8,235 nucleotides of DNA from Actinomycetes bacterium. GTDB taxonomy: Bacteria > Actinomycetota > Acidimicrobiia > Acidimicrobiales > Acidimicrobiaceae. Positions 1-6,117 of the stretch are shown piece after piece. The notes under the pieces were generated by a model that saw nothing but the letters and a program-made list of their open reading frames with translations, ran no database searches and was not told where the DNA came from. The stretch covers positions 1 through 8,235 of the forward strand of contig JAKAPB010000055.1 of NCBI GenBank assembly GCA_021823045.1. The letters are read 5' to 3'. The translations under genes and the position numbers were made by a program. Positions within the stretch are counted from its first letter, which is position 1, and every line of letters starts with the position of its first letter.

Positions 1-705
1 GGGACCGGTGGCGATCGATCCCTCGCTGCCGGATTGGCTTCGGAGGTTTCGAGACTGATCTCCGGTGACCTCTCTGGGATCGTAGGTGGATCGGGGGTAA
101 GTCTCTTTGATACGCCGAGTGTCGTAGTCGACCTATCCTCGCTCATTGGGACCTCCGGATTCGCAATAACTGTCAATCTCCTGATGGCACATCGACAGAA
201 CTACCTCCATTTGGGTCGGGCAAAAGGGAGCTTTTTGGTGGTAGACGAGGCTTGGGCCCTCCTGAACTCGAAAACCCAGGTGGAGTGGTTTTTGTCACTT
301 TGGAAACTGAGCAGGTCGTACGGAATTTCGAATATTGCAATACAGCATCGGCTATCGGATCTCTACTACGACCGGGCTCTCGGACTCGCTTTGGATTCAG
401 AGACCTTTGTCGTCTATTCGCAGCCGAGCTCTGAGTGCAAAGTGGCGTGTGACTTCATGGCGATCCCGGATCACTTAGCCAAGGCTATGGTGCGCTTAGC
501 GAGGGGAAGCGCAATCTGGAAGGTTGGTCGACGAGTATCGCTGGTTTCACACAAGCTCCATCGACTAGAAAGGCCGATCTGCGATACCGATCAGGCGCTG
601 ACCGGAGGGAGAAGGAGCACGGAGCGACCCTCAGGCGGTTCTGGGGCTAACTACGGCCCTGGTTATCTAGCTTCAGATGCCCGATCAAAGGATAGGTACC
701 GATGA
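1..705 (+). CDS. VirB4-type conjugation/T4SS ATPase, C-terminal part (5' end outside window)
   Basis: The frame is open from base 1, so the start lies upstream; a TTG at 34 is only an internal codon. The visible 234 residues are the C-terminal part of a VirB4/TraC-type ATPase, the inner-membrane-associated motor that powers assembly of the conjugation channel. The Walker B motif is in GSFLVVDEAWALL, with the acidic pair D82-E83 counted from the first codon. A following segment with IAIQHRLSDL resembles the conserved Gln-containing motif after Walker B in this family. The preceding VVVDLSSL strand and the GFAITVNLLMAHR helix also fit. Walker A would lie upstream of the window. The last 45 residues or so are polar, Gly/Ser/Arg-rich and probably disordered. 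Its stop overlaps the next start (ATGA, 702-705), and the next gene encodes the coupling ATPase, which supports a transfer operon. The exact subfamily is not determined. Confidence 0.8.
   Translation, partial: GTGGDRSLAAGLASEVSRLISGDLSGIVGGSGVSLFDTPSVVVDLSSLIGTSGFAITVNLLMAHRQNYLHLGRAKGSFLVVDEAWALLNSKTQVEWFLSLWKLSRSYGISNIAIQHRLSDLYYDRALGLALDSETFVVYSQPSSECKVACDFMAIPDHLAKAMVRLARGSAIWKVGRRVSLVSHKLHRLERPICDTDQALTGGRRSTERPSGGSGANYGPGYLASDARSKDRYR
687..692 (+). promoter_or_regulatory. Ribosome binding site of the VirD4-like gene
   Basis: AAAGGA lies nine bases upstream of the ATG at 702, inside the end of the upstream ATPase gene. It supports the chosen start and independent or coupled re-initiation at the ATGA overlap. 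Confidence 0.6.
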
Positions 706-2033
706 TCAGGTCCGCCGAAGGCCTTCTTCTAGCCGCAACGCTGATCTATCTCCTCTACTCGAACGATAGGGGTACCCACTCTGTACCCCGTATTGGCTCA
801 CCCTTTGTCCATCACGAACGGAGCCAGTCCAGCCGAGTCGGCGGCCTAACGACTAGGGATTTGGTCAGGGGTTCAAAGAAGCCGCTCTCCTACAAGAGGT
901 CGCTAATCGCTGCACTGGACAATGAAGACTCGATAATCGTCTTTGGGCCGACTAGGTCCGGCAAGACTCGAAATGTAGCTGCGCCGATTGTCAAATCCTC
1001 CGCTGGATCAGTAGTCGTCACCAGCGTGAAGAAAGACATTGTCAACTTGACCTACGCAGAGCGGGTTAGTGACTCGAAGGTCTATTTTTTAGGGGACCGC
1101 TGCGGACTCGACGGGACAAGTTACTACTGGGATCCCGTTGATGAGGTTCGAGACTTCCAAAGCGCAAAGGCCGTCGCCGACAACCTAGTATCTCATGCCC
1201 CAGGCAACTTCACTGGGGCGTCTGATACCAAGCTTTGGTACCAACTCTCATCGCGGCTTTTAGCACCGGTCATGCTCGCAGCTATGTACCGGGGCCTAGG
1301 AATTAACGGCGTGATATCCTGGTTGGACTCTGGTTCTTTTCAAGAGCCATATGAAATACTCCAGCATCATCACGAGGATCAGGGAGCCCAGACGATCGAC
1401 TCGGTTAGATACTGGGACGAAAAACAGATCTCTTCGGTGCTGATAACTATCTTGAGCGTAGTCCAGTCGGTCGAATTAGCCTTATCTTCGGTACCGGTGA
1501 CATCGAAGTGCCTCGTGGTAGCGGATCTCTTTGCACAAGGTGCAGGGGCCTTCACCCTCTATATGACGACCGATTTCGCACATCAAAGGCGACTTGCTCC
1601 CTATTTTGGAGCACTTAACTCGACGCTGGCATCATCGGCACTCGCCAGAGGGGATATCAATAGCAGGCTGACCTTTGTTTTAGATGAGGCGGCAAACACC
1701 GCGCCGATGGTCGAACTAGCCGAACTCGCCTCTTTAGGCCAAGGTTTGGGGGTAAGGCTCGTGACTATTTTGCAGGATGTCTCTCAGCTCAAAAGCGCTT
1801 ATTCGCTGGCGGCTAATACCGTGGTCAATAACCACCGAGCAAAGCTATTTCTCGCCGGTATATCCGATCCTGAGACGGCAAGTTTGGCCGAATCGCTGAT
1901 CTCAGCCTCGTCGGCTTTTCCTTTGGATTTTGCCGTCAGGACCCTTTCGAATCGGACCGCACTGTTGGTGCAGGCGAATGCGAGAGCGGAACTAGTCAGA
2001 TTCAACGCACGTAGAAGATACTTTTTTCGCTAA
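702..2033 (+). CDS. VirD4/TraG-type coupling protein (conjugative DNA-transfer ATPase)
   Basis: This 443-residue protein is a type IV coupling protein, which recruits the relaxase-DNA complex and feeds it to the secretion channel. A short N-terminal membrane segment (about residues 7-20, LLLAATLIYLLYS) anchors it. The Walker A motif GPTRSGKT is at 82-89. The Walker B motif LTFVLDEA is at 323-330, followed by the typical TraM-recognition/TraG region through about residue 400 (NTAPMVELAELASLGQGLG, then LVTILQDVSQL). At 443 residues it is shorter than classical VirD4 (over 600 residues); it has one membrane segment and a short C-terminus. The all-alpha insertion would be around 150-240. The start is fixed by AAAGGA and the overlap with the VirB4-like gene. 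No relaxase gene is visible here, so DNA transfer is inferred from family membership, and a protein-secretion role is possible. Confidence 0.9.
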   Translation: MIRSAEGLLLAATLIYLLYSNDRGTHSVPRIGSPFVHHERSQSSRVGGLTTRDLVRGSKKPLSYKRSLIAALDNEDSIIVFGPTRSGKTRNVAAPIVKSSAGSVVVTSVKKDIVNLTYAERVSDSKVYFLGDRCGLDGTSYYWDPVDEVRDFQSAKAVADNLVSHAPGNFTGASDTKLWYQLSSRLLAPVMLAAMYRGLGINGVISWLDSGSFQEPYEILQHHHEDQGAQTIDSVRYWDEKQISSVLITILSVVQSVELALSSVPVTSKCLVVADLFAQGAGAFTLYMTTDFAHQRRLAPYFGALNSTLASSALARGDINSRLTFVLDEAANTAPMVELAELASLGQGLGVRLVTILQDVSQLKSAYSLAANTVVNNHRAKLFLAGISDPETASLAESLISASSAFPLDFAVRTLSNRTALLVQANARAELVRFNARRRYFFR

Positions 2034-2046
2034 ATACTGAAATGTA

Positions 2047-2074
2047 CTCAGTTTGAGAGATTAATTGCCGATCA
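2047..2074 (+). promoter_or_regulatory. Candidate sigma-28 (FliA-type) flagellar promoter of flgN operon
   Basis: The -10-like element GCCGATCA (2067-2074) matches the flagellar sigma consensus GCCGATAA at seven of eight positions. Twelve bases upstream, CTCAGTTT (2047-2054) matches the enterobacterial -35 consensus TAAAGTTT at five of eight, with the consensus spacing being eleven. A start point six to eight bases after the -10 would fall at or next to the flgN ATG (2082), implying a leaderless message. This agrees with the absence of any Shine-Dalgarno sequence there. The -35 match is modest and the consensus comes from other phyla. Confidence 0.4.
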
Positions 2075-2081
2075 TCAATTC

Positions 2082-2558
2082 ATGTCTATTGACCATCTTG
2101 CACAAGTGCTGTGGGGGCAGAGCTCTCTTTTGGATGAGCTCGAGTTTCGCCTTGAGTCGTTGGAACTAGTCGCCCGCTCCGGGAGGCATGGCAGGGTCGG
2201 CAAGGCCTGCCAGGAGGTCGCGAGTGTGCAAGCTCAGATCGATGAGCTGGAGAAGAAGCGAATCGAGTATTCGGGGGAATTTGCATCGTCGTTGGGAATC
2301 AATCCGTCCTCGACGCTCAAGACGATCATCGAGAACTCGCCAGAGGAGTGGAGGGAGCCTTTGGAGGAGACCCGAATCGACCTCACCAGCAAACTTGCGA
2401 GGATTGCACAGCTCACAGAGAGCCTCAAAGGGGTACTTTCACAGAGACTTGAGGTGGTCAATACCGTCCTGCGGGTAGTGTCGGCGCCAGCTGGAGTATA
2501 CGGCGCAGACGGGCTAGCAAGCTCGGTTCGCCCGACGCTTTTGAGCGAGGCAGTATGA
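2082..2558 (+). CDS. flgN: FlgN-family flagellar export chaperone
   Basis: This 158-residue, mostly helical protein is probably FlgN, the cytosolic chaperone that binds the C-termini of FlgK and FlgL and delivers them to the flagellar export gate. Sequence identity in this family is low, so the call rests on several things together: the usual length, a long charged helix or coiled coil (about 40-65, with QAQIDELEKKRIEY), a second helix (about 95-130), and a C-terminal VYGADG like the Tyr-x-x-x-Gly tail common in the family. Position is the strongest evidence, since it lies immediately before flgK and flgL. The stop overlaps the flgK start (ATGA). No Shine-Dalgarno sequence precedes the ATG, which may be leaderless or misassigned. 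Confidence 0.75.
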   Translation: MSIDHLAQVLWGQSSLLDELEFRLESLELVARSGRHGRVGKACQEVASVQAQIDELEKKRIEYSGEFASSLGINPSSTLKTIIENSPEEWREPLEETRIDLTSKLARIAQLTESLKGVLSQRLEVVNTVLRVVSAPAGVYGADGLASSVRPTLLSEAV

Positions 2559-3979
2559 GCGGTTCCGGCATGGGGATTGCGCTCAGTGGACTCGACGCGT
2601 CTCAAGTCGGACTCGACGTAGTTTCCCAGAATATATCCAATGCGAATACTCCGGGTTATATCGCCGAATCAGCCAATTTTACCGCAGTTCAAGATCCGCT
2701 TTCTCTGGTAGGCGGCGGGGTCCAAGTAGCGTCGGTGTCCCAGCTTTCGGATCAGTTTCAAAAGACGATAGAACTAAATGCGAACGCTCAGCAGTCCTAC
2801 GCTACCCAGACTCAGAGCATAGCGAACCAGGTCATGACCGTTTTTCAGGAACCAGCCACCAATGGTGTCTCAGAGCAGCTCGCCAACTTCTGGTCGTCTT
2901 TTGACCAAGTGGCAAATAATCCGACCAACCTGGCGGCTCGGGCCCAAGTCGTTTCCAACGCCCAAAATCTCGCTAATACCTTCAACCAGGACTCCAATAC
3001 CTTAGTTAATCTCGCTAGTGCGACTTCAAGTTCAATCCAGAGCCAAGTGCAGACCCTAAATAGCGAGCTTTCGACATTAGCGAGTCTGAACGGAGCGATC
3101 CACGCAGCCGGCACAAATTCGGATCAGACGCTCATAGATCAGCAGAACGCACTATTGGATAAGATCTCGTCGCAGATCGGCGCTACCATTCAGCACCAGA
3201 ATGACGGCACGGTAAATGTGCTTTTAAATGGTGTAATGCTAGTGCAGGGAAACCTAGCCCCCCAGACGATTAGCTACTCCGGTGCGTCGGCGGGAGCGAC
3301 CCCTCCCTATGGGCTGCTTATTGGGGGAGCAAACCAGCAAATACCGACGTCTGGAACGGTCGGGGGCCTGCTGAACGCGGTCAATACTACGATACCGGAC
3401 TATCAGGCCAAGCTTTATAGCGTTGCGAATTCGTTGGTAAATCTGGTAAATGGCCAGCAGGAGAGTGGCGCTTACCTCGTTCCAACGACGAGCGGCGGAA
3501 CCACCACCTACACCACGAACTCAGCTTCGACCATGGCTATCTTCCAGCCGCTTTCCGTTTCTGCCTCGGGTGCATTCACTATGTCGGTGAATCCCAACCT
3601 ACTGCCGACCAGTTCCCCGACGGCGGCGGACCCCGGGCCGTGGGGCTTGGCCGCGGCGGCGAATTCTACGACCCCAAACGCTGGTGATGGATCAAATGCG
3701 CAGATCATAGCGGAGTTTGCCAACTCTACAGCTGGCCCGGATGCCGCTTGGGCGCAGGCTTCTGGGCAGATCGGCTTGGACGTCTCGAACGCTAATGCGG
3801 CACTTAGCACAGCCCAGACCAACTACCAGAGTGCCTATCAGTCGGACCAGGCTGTCTCTGGTGTGCAGCAGAATCAGCAGATGGTCAATATGGTTAACTA
3901 TCAGCAGAGTTACCAGGCTGCGGCGAAGTTGATCGCAACTCTCGCCCAGACGGTACAGAGTCTCTTGGCGGCGGTATGA
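2555..3979 (+). CDS. flgK: Flagellar hook-filament junction protein FlgK (HAP1)
   Basis: FlgK forms the first junction ring between hook and filament and is exported through the flagellar type III apparatus. The N-terminal rod/hook domain is clear (residues 6-36): GIALSGLDASQVGLDVVSQN followed by ISNANTPGY, the signature shared by rod, hook and HAP1 proteins. The C-terminal matching helix, about residues 440-474 (VNMVNYQQSYQAAAKLIATL), pairs with it in the D0 coiled coil. The middle is rich in Ser, Thr, Asn, Gln and Ala, and no cysteine is evident. At 474 residues it is shorter than the roughly 550 of enterobacteria, mainly in the variable surface domains. It overlaps flgN upstream and flgL downstream by ATGA. 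GAGCGAGG just upstream of the ATG can serve as a weak ribosome binding site. Confidence 0.95.
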   Translation: MSGSGMGIALSGLDASQVGLDVVSQNISNANTPGYIAESANFTAVQDPLSLVGGGVQVASVSQLSDQFQKTIELNANAQQSYATQTQSIANQVMTVFQEPATNGVSEQLANFWSSFDQVANNPTNLAARAQVVSNAQNLANTFNQDSNTLVNLASATSSSIQSQVQTLNSELSTLASLNGAIHAAGTNSDQTLIDQQNALLDKISSQIGATIQHQNDGTVNVLLNGVMLVQGNLAPQTISYSGASAGATPPYGLLIGGANQQIPTSGTVGGLLNAVNTTIPDYQAKLYSVANSLVNLVNGQQESGAYLVPTTSGGTTTYTTNSASTMAIFQPLSVSASGAFTMSVNPNLLPTSSPTAADPGPWGLAAAANSTTPNAGDGSNAQIIAEFANSTAGPDAAWAQASGQIGLDVSNANAALSTAQTNYQSAYQSDQAVSGVQQNQQMVNMVNYQQSYQAAAKLIATLAQTVQSLLAAV

Positions 3980-4860
3980 CTAGTAGCTACATTCCCGGGC
4001 TTACCCAGCAGAGCCTTTCGTCGGAGCTCGCTTTTCAGCTTAATAACACCCAGACCGAGCTCAATAATTTAACTTCGCAACTGTCGGCCGGCGTAAACGT
4101 AACGAAGCCTTCCGACAATCCAACTGCGCTGGTACAGATCCTCGGAGTTCAGTCGCAGTTGACTCGCTACACCCAGTATCAGGCGAATGCGACGGACGGA
4201 TTAGGGTTGGCGAGCCTCGCCAACTCATCGATGTCCGACGCCGTGAATATCTTGCAGCAGGCGCGTGTCACCCTACTCCAAGCGGGTTCGCCAGGCGCAG
4301 CCCAGGGTGCGCCTGGACTAGTGGCTTCGCTTCAGTCCGATATGAAGTCGTTATTGGCGATTGGTAATACTACCTATCTCGGGACCGCAGTTTTTGGAGG
4401 CACTTCGGGGGTTCCTGCGGCATACAGTTCCACGGGTACCTACTTGGGCAATTCCACCAGTCCAACCAGAACAGTCGCCCCTTCGTACCAAGTCCCCGTT
4501 TCCGTGACTGATCCCTTTAGTGCCATGCTCACAGCGTTACAAGGCGCGATTACCGACCTATCGGCAAATCCTCCGAACACAAATAAAGTGGTAACTACAG
4601 ATTTGCAGAACTTCGATACCGCTTTTCAAGGTGTGCAGAATGCGGCCGGGCAGGCGGGTTCGAATGTGCAGCAGCTGACATTAGATCAACAGCAGGCTAC
4701 GCTGTCGGTACAGAACTTGACAACCGAGCTTGGGAGCCTGCAGAATCTAAATATGGCCCAAGCCACGACTCAGTTTCAGCAGGTCCAAAATAACTATCAG
4801 ATAGCGCTCTATGTGACTTCGAAGTCAGTTCAGCAGACTTTGGCACAGTACTTGGGTTAG
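3976..4860 (+). CDS. flgL: Flagellar hook-filament junction protein FlgL (HAP3)
   Basis: FlgL forms the second junction ring, between FlgK and flagellin. This 294-residue protein has the flagellin-like N-terminal helix (about 12-60) with LTSQLSAGVNVTKPSDNPTA, matching the typical SSGKRINKPSDDP motif of FlgL and flagellins. The C-terminal helix (about 235-294) is Gln/Asn-rich and ends in ALYVTSKSVQQTLAQYLG. Length is normal for FlgL, and a short variable domain around 130-190 separates the helices. Its position directly after flgK distinguishes it from flagellin. The ATG overlaps the flgK stop (ATGA), and the upstream GGCGGCGG is only a weak ribosome binding site, so translational coupling is likely. 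Confidence 0.93.
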   Translation: MTSSYIPGLTQQSLSSELAFQLNNTQTELNNLTSQLSAGVNVTKPSDNPTALVQILGVQSQLTRYTQYQANATDGLGLASLANSSMSDAVNILQQARVTLLQAGSPGAAQGAPGLVASLQSDMKSLLAIGNTTYLGTAVFGGTSGVPAAYSSTGTYLGNSTSPTRTVAPSYQVPVSVTDPFSAMLTALQGAITDLSANPPNTNKVVTTDLQNFDTAFQGVQNAAGQAGSNVQQLTLDQQQATLSVQNLTTELGSLQNLNMAQATTQFQQVQNNYQIALYVTSKSVQQTLAQYLG

Positions 4861-4862
4861 AA

Positions 4863-4868
4863 GAGGGG
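4863..4868 (+). promoter_or_regulatory. Ribosome binding site deciding the TTG start of fliW
   Basis: GAGGGG lies eight bases upstream of the TTG at 4877. The next in-frame ATG (4931, residue 19) has no comparable site, so the TTG start is preferred. Confidence 0.6.
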
Positions 4869-4876
4869 AACACGAG

Positions 4877-5356
4877 TTGACATCCAATACCGAAGACGTC
4901 AAGGTCGAAGCTCCGGTGGGGCCTGCGCCAATGATCTTCCAGTTTCCTGCGGGAATTCCGGGTTATGAGTCATCGCGGATCTATCACCTATTCAAGCTCG
5001 GTCCGGAGTTTGGTCCCTACATGGCGCTTCGCTGTATCGACGAAGGAGGAGGGCCGACCTTCGTTCTGGTTCATGCGAATGACTCAATCGGAGAGTACAT
5101 TATCGAGATAGACGATGAACACCAGGAGAAGCTCGGCCTCGAGAACTCAGAAGACGCGCTAGTGATGATGATCTGCACTCTAGGTCGGAGGTCTTCAGCG
5201 CCTACCTGTAACACCTATGCCCCGATCGTGTTCAATATCGCTAACAAGCTCGCTTACCAAGTTCCTCAGCCTGGATCGGAATTTGAGCTGAAGGTTCAGC
5301 TCAAAGAGGTATTTTTCGATGCTAACCGGGCGCAAACCCAGAGTGCTCAGGCTTAG
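4877..5356 (+). CDS. fliW: Flagellar assembly factor FliW
   Basis: FliW is a small cytosolic protein that binds flagellin and, when free, binds and inactivates the translational repressor CsrA (established in Bacillus subtilis and Campylobacter). The diagnostic N-terminal motif is FQFPAGIPGYE (about 21-31), followed by the expected beta strands: IYHLFKLGPEFGPYMALRCI, then PTFVLVHA and VMMICTLGR. The protein has 159 residues, near the usual 140-160, with an N-terminal extension of about 18 residues before the conserved core. It starts with TTG, backed by GAGGGG, 16 bases after flgL, and so ends the flgN-flgK-flgL-fliW unit. Its partner gene csrA lies just downstream but converges on it, with an inserted element between the two. 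Confidence 0.95.
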   Translation: MTSNTEDVKVEAPVGPAPMIFQFPAGIPGYESSRIYHLFKLGPEFGPYMALRCIDEGGGPTFVLVHANDSIGEYIIEIDDEHQEKLGLENSEDALVMMICTLGRRSSAPTCNTYAPIVFNIANKLAYQVPQPGSEFELKVQLKEVFFDANRAQTQSAQA

Positions 5357-5362
5357 AGCAGC

Positions 5363-5390
5363 AAAAAAAGAGCATGCTTATAAAGCTATG
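5363..5390 (-). terminator. Candidate - strand intrinsic terminator at the left end of the inserted element
   Basis: On the - strand, CAT-(A)-GCTT-TAT-AAGC-ATG (5390-5373) is a 7-bp hairpin with one bulge. After CTC it runs into seven T residues (5369-5363). It could stop csrA transcripts that read through the element before they become antisense to fliW. The three-base gap before the T tract and the weak stem keep confidence low. Confidence 0.35.
5365..5372 (+). repeat. Left copy of 8-bp direct repeat (target-site duplication)
   Basis: AAAAAGAG directly abuts the left terminal inverted repeat and is identical to 5535-5542. Two exact 8-bp copies touching both ends of an inverted-repeat element are what a transposition event leaves. 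The A-rich sequence makes chance matching easier, but the final GAG is not explained by a simple A run. Confidence 0.7.
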
Positions 5391-5534
5391 ACAGTTCACG
5401 GGTTATTTACCCCTTGGAATCCAAATGTCCTGGATCATGTTTGGGAAAGGTGCAGCTCAAGGGCCTATTGATCAAAAGTCGATCGTGTGCTTTGGAATCC
5501 GAGGGGACTTGACTTGTCTAGCTTTATAAGCATG
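5373..5534. mobile_element. 162-bp MITE-like element with perfect 16-bp terminal inverted repeats
   Basis: The ends CATGCTTATAAAGCTA (5373-5388) and its exact reverse complement (5519-5534) form 16-bp terminal inverted repeats. They are flanked on both sides by the direct repeat AAAAAGAG. A second, subterminal inverted pair (5410-5425 and 5491-5506) lets most of the element fold into one long hairpin. There is no open frame able to encode a transposase, so it would be a non-autonomous element moved by an enzyme encoded elsewhere. An 8-bp duplication is used by several families (for example ISL3, IS6, IS66, IS256, ISAs1), but the termini do not let me choose one. It sits in the non-coding gap between two convergent genes and disrupts neither. 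Alternatives are a large structured terminator or a structured RNA. Confidence 0.7.
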
Positions 5535-5542
5535 AAAAAGAG
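5535..5542 (+). repeat. Right copy of 8-bp direct repeat (target-site duplication)
   Basis: AAAAAGAG immediately follows the right terminal inverted repeat and is identical to 5365-5372. Removing 5373-5542 reconstructs a putative empty site with a 22-base spacer between the fliW and csrA stop codons. Confidence 0.7.
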
Positions 5543-5554
5543 CTTCTGCTAAGC
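5535..5554 (-). terminator. Weak candidate terminator overlapping the csrA stop
   Basis: Read on the - strand, GCTT-AGCAG-AAGC (5554-5542) forms a 4-bp hairpin containing the csrA stop and is followed by CTTTTT. The stem is short, so termination would be inefficient. In the reconstructed pre-insertion site the pairing is longer. Confidence 0.3.
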
Positions 5555-5767
5555 ATTCTTTGGCGGTTCCAGCAGTTCGTCGGTTGCTATAGCAGCTTCT
5601 CGGTTGGCTTTCTGTAGGGCTTCGAATACCTCTTGCCTGTGGACATCAACTTCGCGAGGTGCGCTTATGCCTATTCTGACCTGGTCCCGATGCACGTCGA
5701 GAATGGTTATCACGATGTCCTTGCCAATGACGATGCTCTGGTTGGCTCGTCGAGTAAGAACAAGCAT
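5549..5767 (-). CDS. csrA: Carbon storage regulator / translational repressor CsrA
   Basis: CsrA is a dimeric RNA-binding protein that blocks translation by covering GGA motifs at ribosome binding sites. In FliW-containing bacteria its main known target is flagellin mRNA. The 72-residue sequence opens with MLVLTRRANQSIVIG and contains VRIGISAPREVDVHR. The RNA-contacting arginines known from E. coli CsrA are present (R6, R7, R44). The C-terminal extension beyond the roughly 61-residue E. coli form is typical of FliW-regulated CsrA proteins, in which it helps form the FliW contact. The start has a near-perfect ribosome binding site. Unlike the common fliW-csrA order on one strand, this copy faces fliW. 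Confidence 0.97.
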   Translation of the reverse strand: MLVLTRRANQSIVIGKDIVITILDVHRDQVRIGISAPREVDVHRQEVFEALQKANREAAIATDELLEPPKNA

Positions 5768-5771
5768 TACG

Positions 5772-5778
5772 CCTCCTT
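5772..5778 (-). promoter_or_regulatory. Strong csrA ribosome binding site with embedded GGA
   Basis: On the - strand AAGGAGG lies four bases before the csrA ATG. It contains the GGA core that CsrA itself recognises, so translational autoregulation is possible (inference from the family). Confidence 0.7.
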
Positions 5779-6100
5779 GCGCGGCCTTTAGTGACCGAGG
5801 CCCAGCCTACTATTCAGCTGCTATAACTCTAGATTCTCTCGATGGTGAAATATGGTTTTCGGATGGTTTTAATGATCTGATAAATGCCTCTGGATTGGAC
5901 CACCTCCCTATTCCCACCTGCCCTTGGTCGTTGATTTTGCACACGAAGGTTTATTTTTTGCTTTTTGCCGCCTATTAGGCACAGATCGCGAAGTAGCGGA
6001 AATGACTATCTACAAGGTGGATTGCCGTTAAAGAGTTATGGGTTTGATGTCGAATTAAATGGAACTTCCCCTGCAGATGCCACGTCGTGGTTAAGATTCA

Positions 6101-6108
6101 AAAAGGAG
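6101..6108 (+). promoter_or_regulatory. Ribosome binding site deciding the cheY start
   Basis: AAAAGGAG lies nine bases upstream of the ATG at 6118. It selects the standard CheY N-terminus over the longer open frame that runs upstream. Confidence 0.7.
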
Positions 6109-6117
6109 TCTCGAGAG

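Larger units (their letters stand above)
5351..5554. repeat. Long imperfect palindrome between fliW and csrA
   Basis: Paired arms run through nearly the whole convergent spacer and both gene ends. GCTTAG(AG)CAG at 5351-5361 pairs with CTGCTAAGC at 5546-5554. CATGCTTATAAAGCTA at 5373-5388 pairs perfectly with 5519-5534. GACA at 5390-5393 pairs with TGTC at 5515-5518 after one bulged base. CCCCTTGGAATCCAAA at 5410-5425 pairs with 5491-5506 at 14 of 16 positions, plus one G-U in the + strand RNA. The outermost arms belong to the gene ends and the inner three to the inserted element described separately. The 65-base centre (5426-5490) has only short matches, such as GATC at 5433 and 5481. Confidence 0.85.
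5768..6117. other. Divergent intergenic region between csrA and cheY
   Basis: This 350-base stretch must hold promoters for csrA (- strand) and cheY (+ strand). I see no convincing protein gene. The frame in front of cheY is open from about 5965, but it lacks a start with a ribosome binding site. The region is more AT-rich than the genes around it, with T runs near 5951-5966. Three ATGGT copies at 5842, 5852 and 5863 are spaced 10 and 11 bases apart. A lone GCCGTTAA (6024-6031) resembles a flagellar-sigma -10 element but has no matching -35. Confidence 0.6.

Noticed and set aside
5604..5978. + strand open frame across csrA
   Set aside because: It is largely antisense to csrA, which is unmistakable, and its product is low-complexity and without family features.
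6005..6031. Sigma-28 promoter for cheY with GCCGTTAA as -10
   Set aside because: The -10 matches seven of eight positions, but at 11-12 base spacing the -35 region matches only about three of eight. Too weak to annotate as a promoter.
5965..6117. In-frame N-terminal extension of CheY by 51 residues
   Set aside because: The first candidate codon has no ribosome binding site, while AAAAGGAG precedes the ATG at 6118. The product from 6118 has the standard CheY length and N-terminus.
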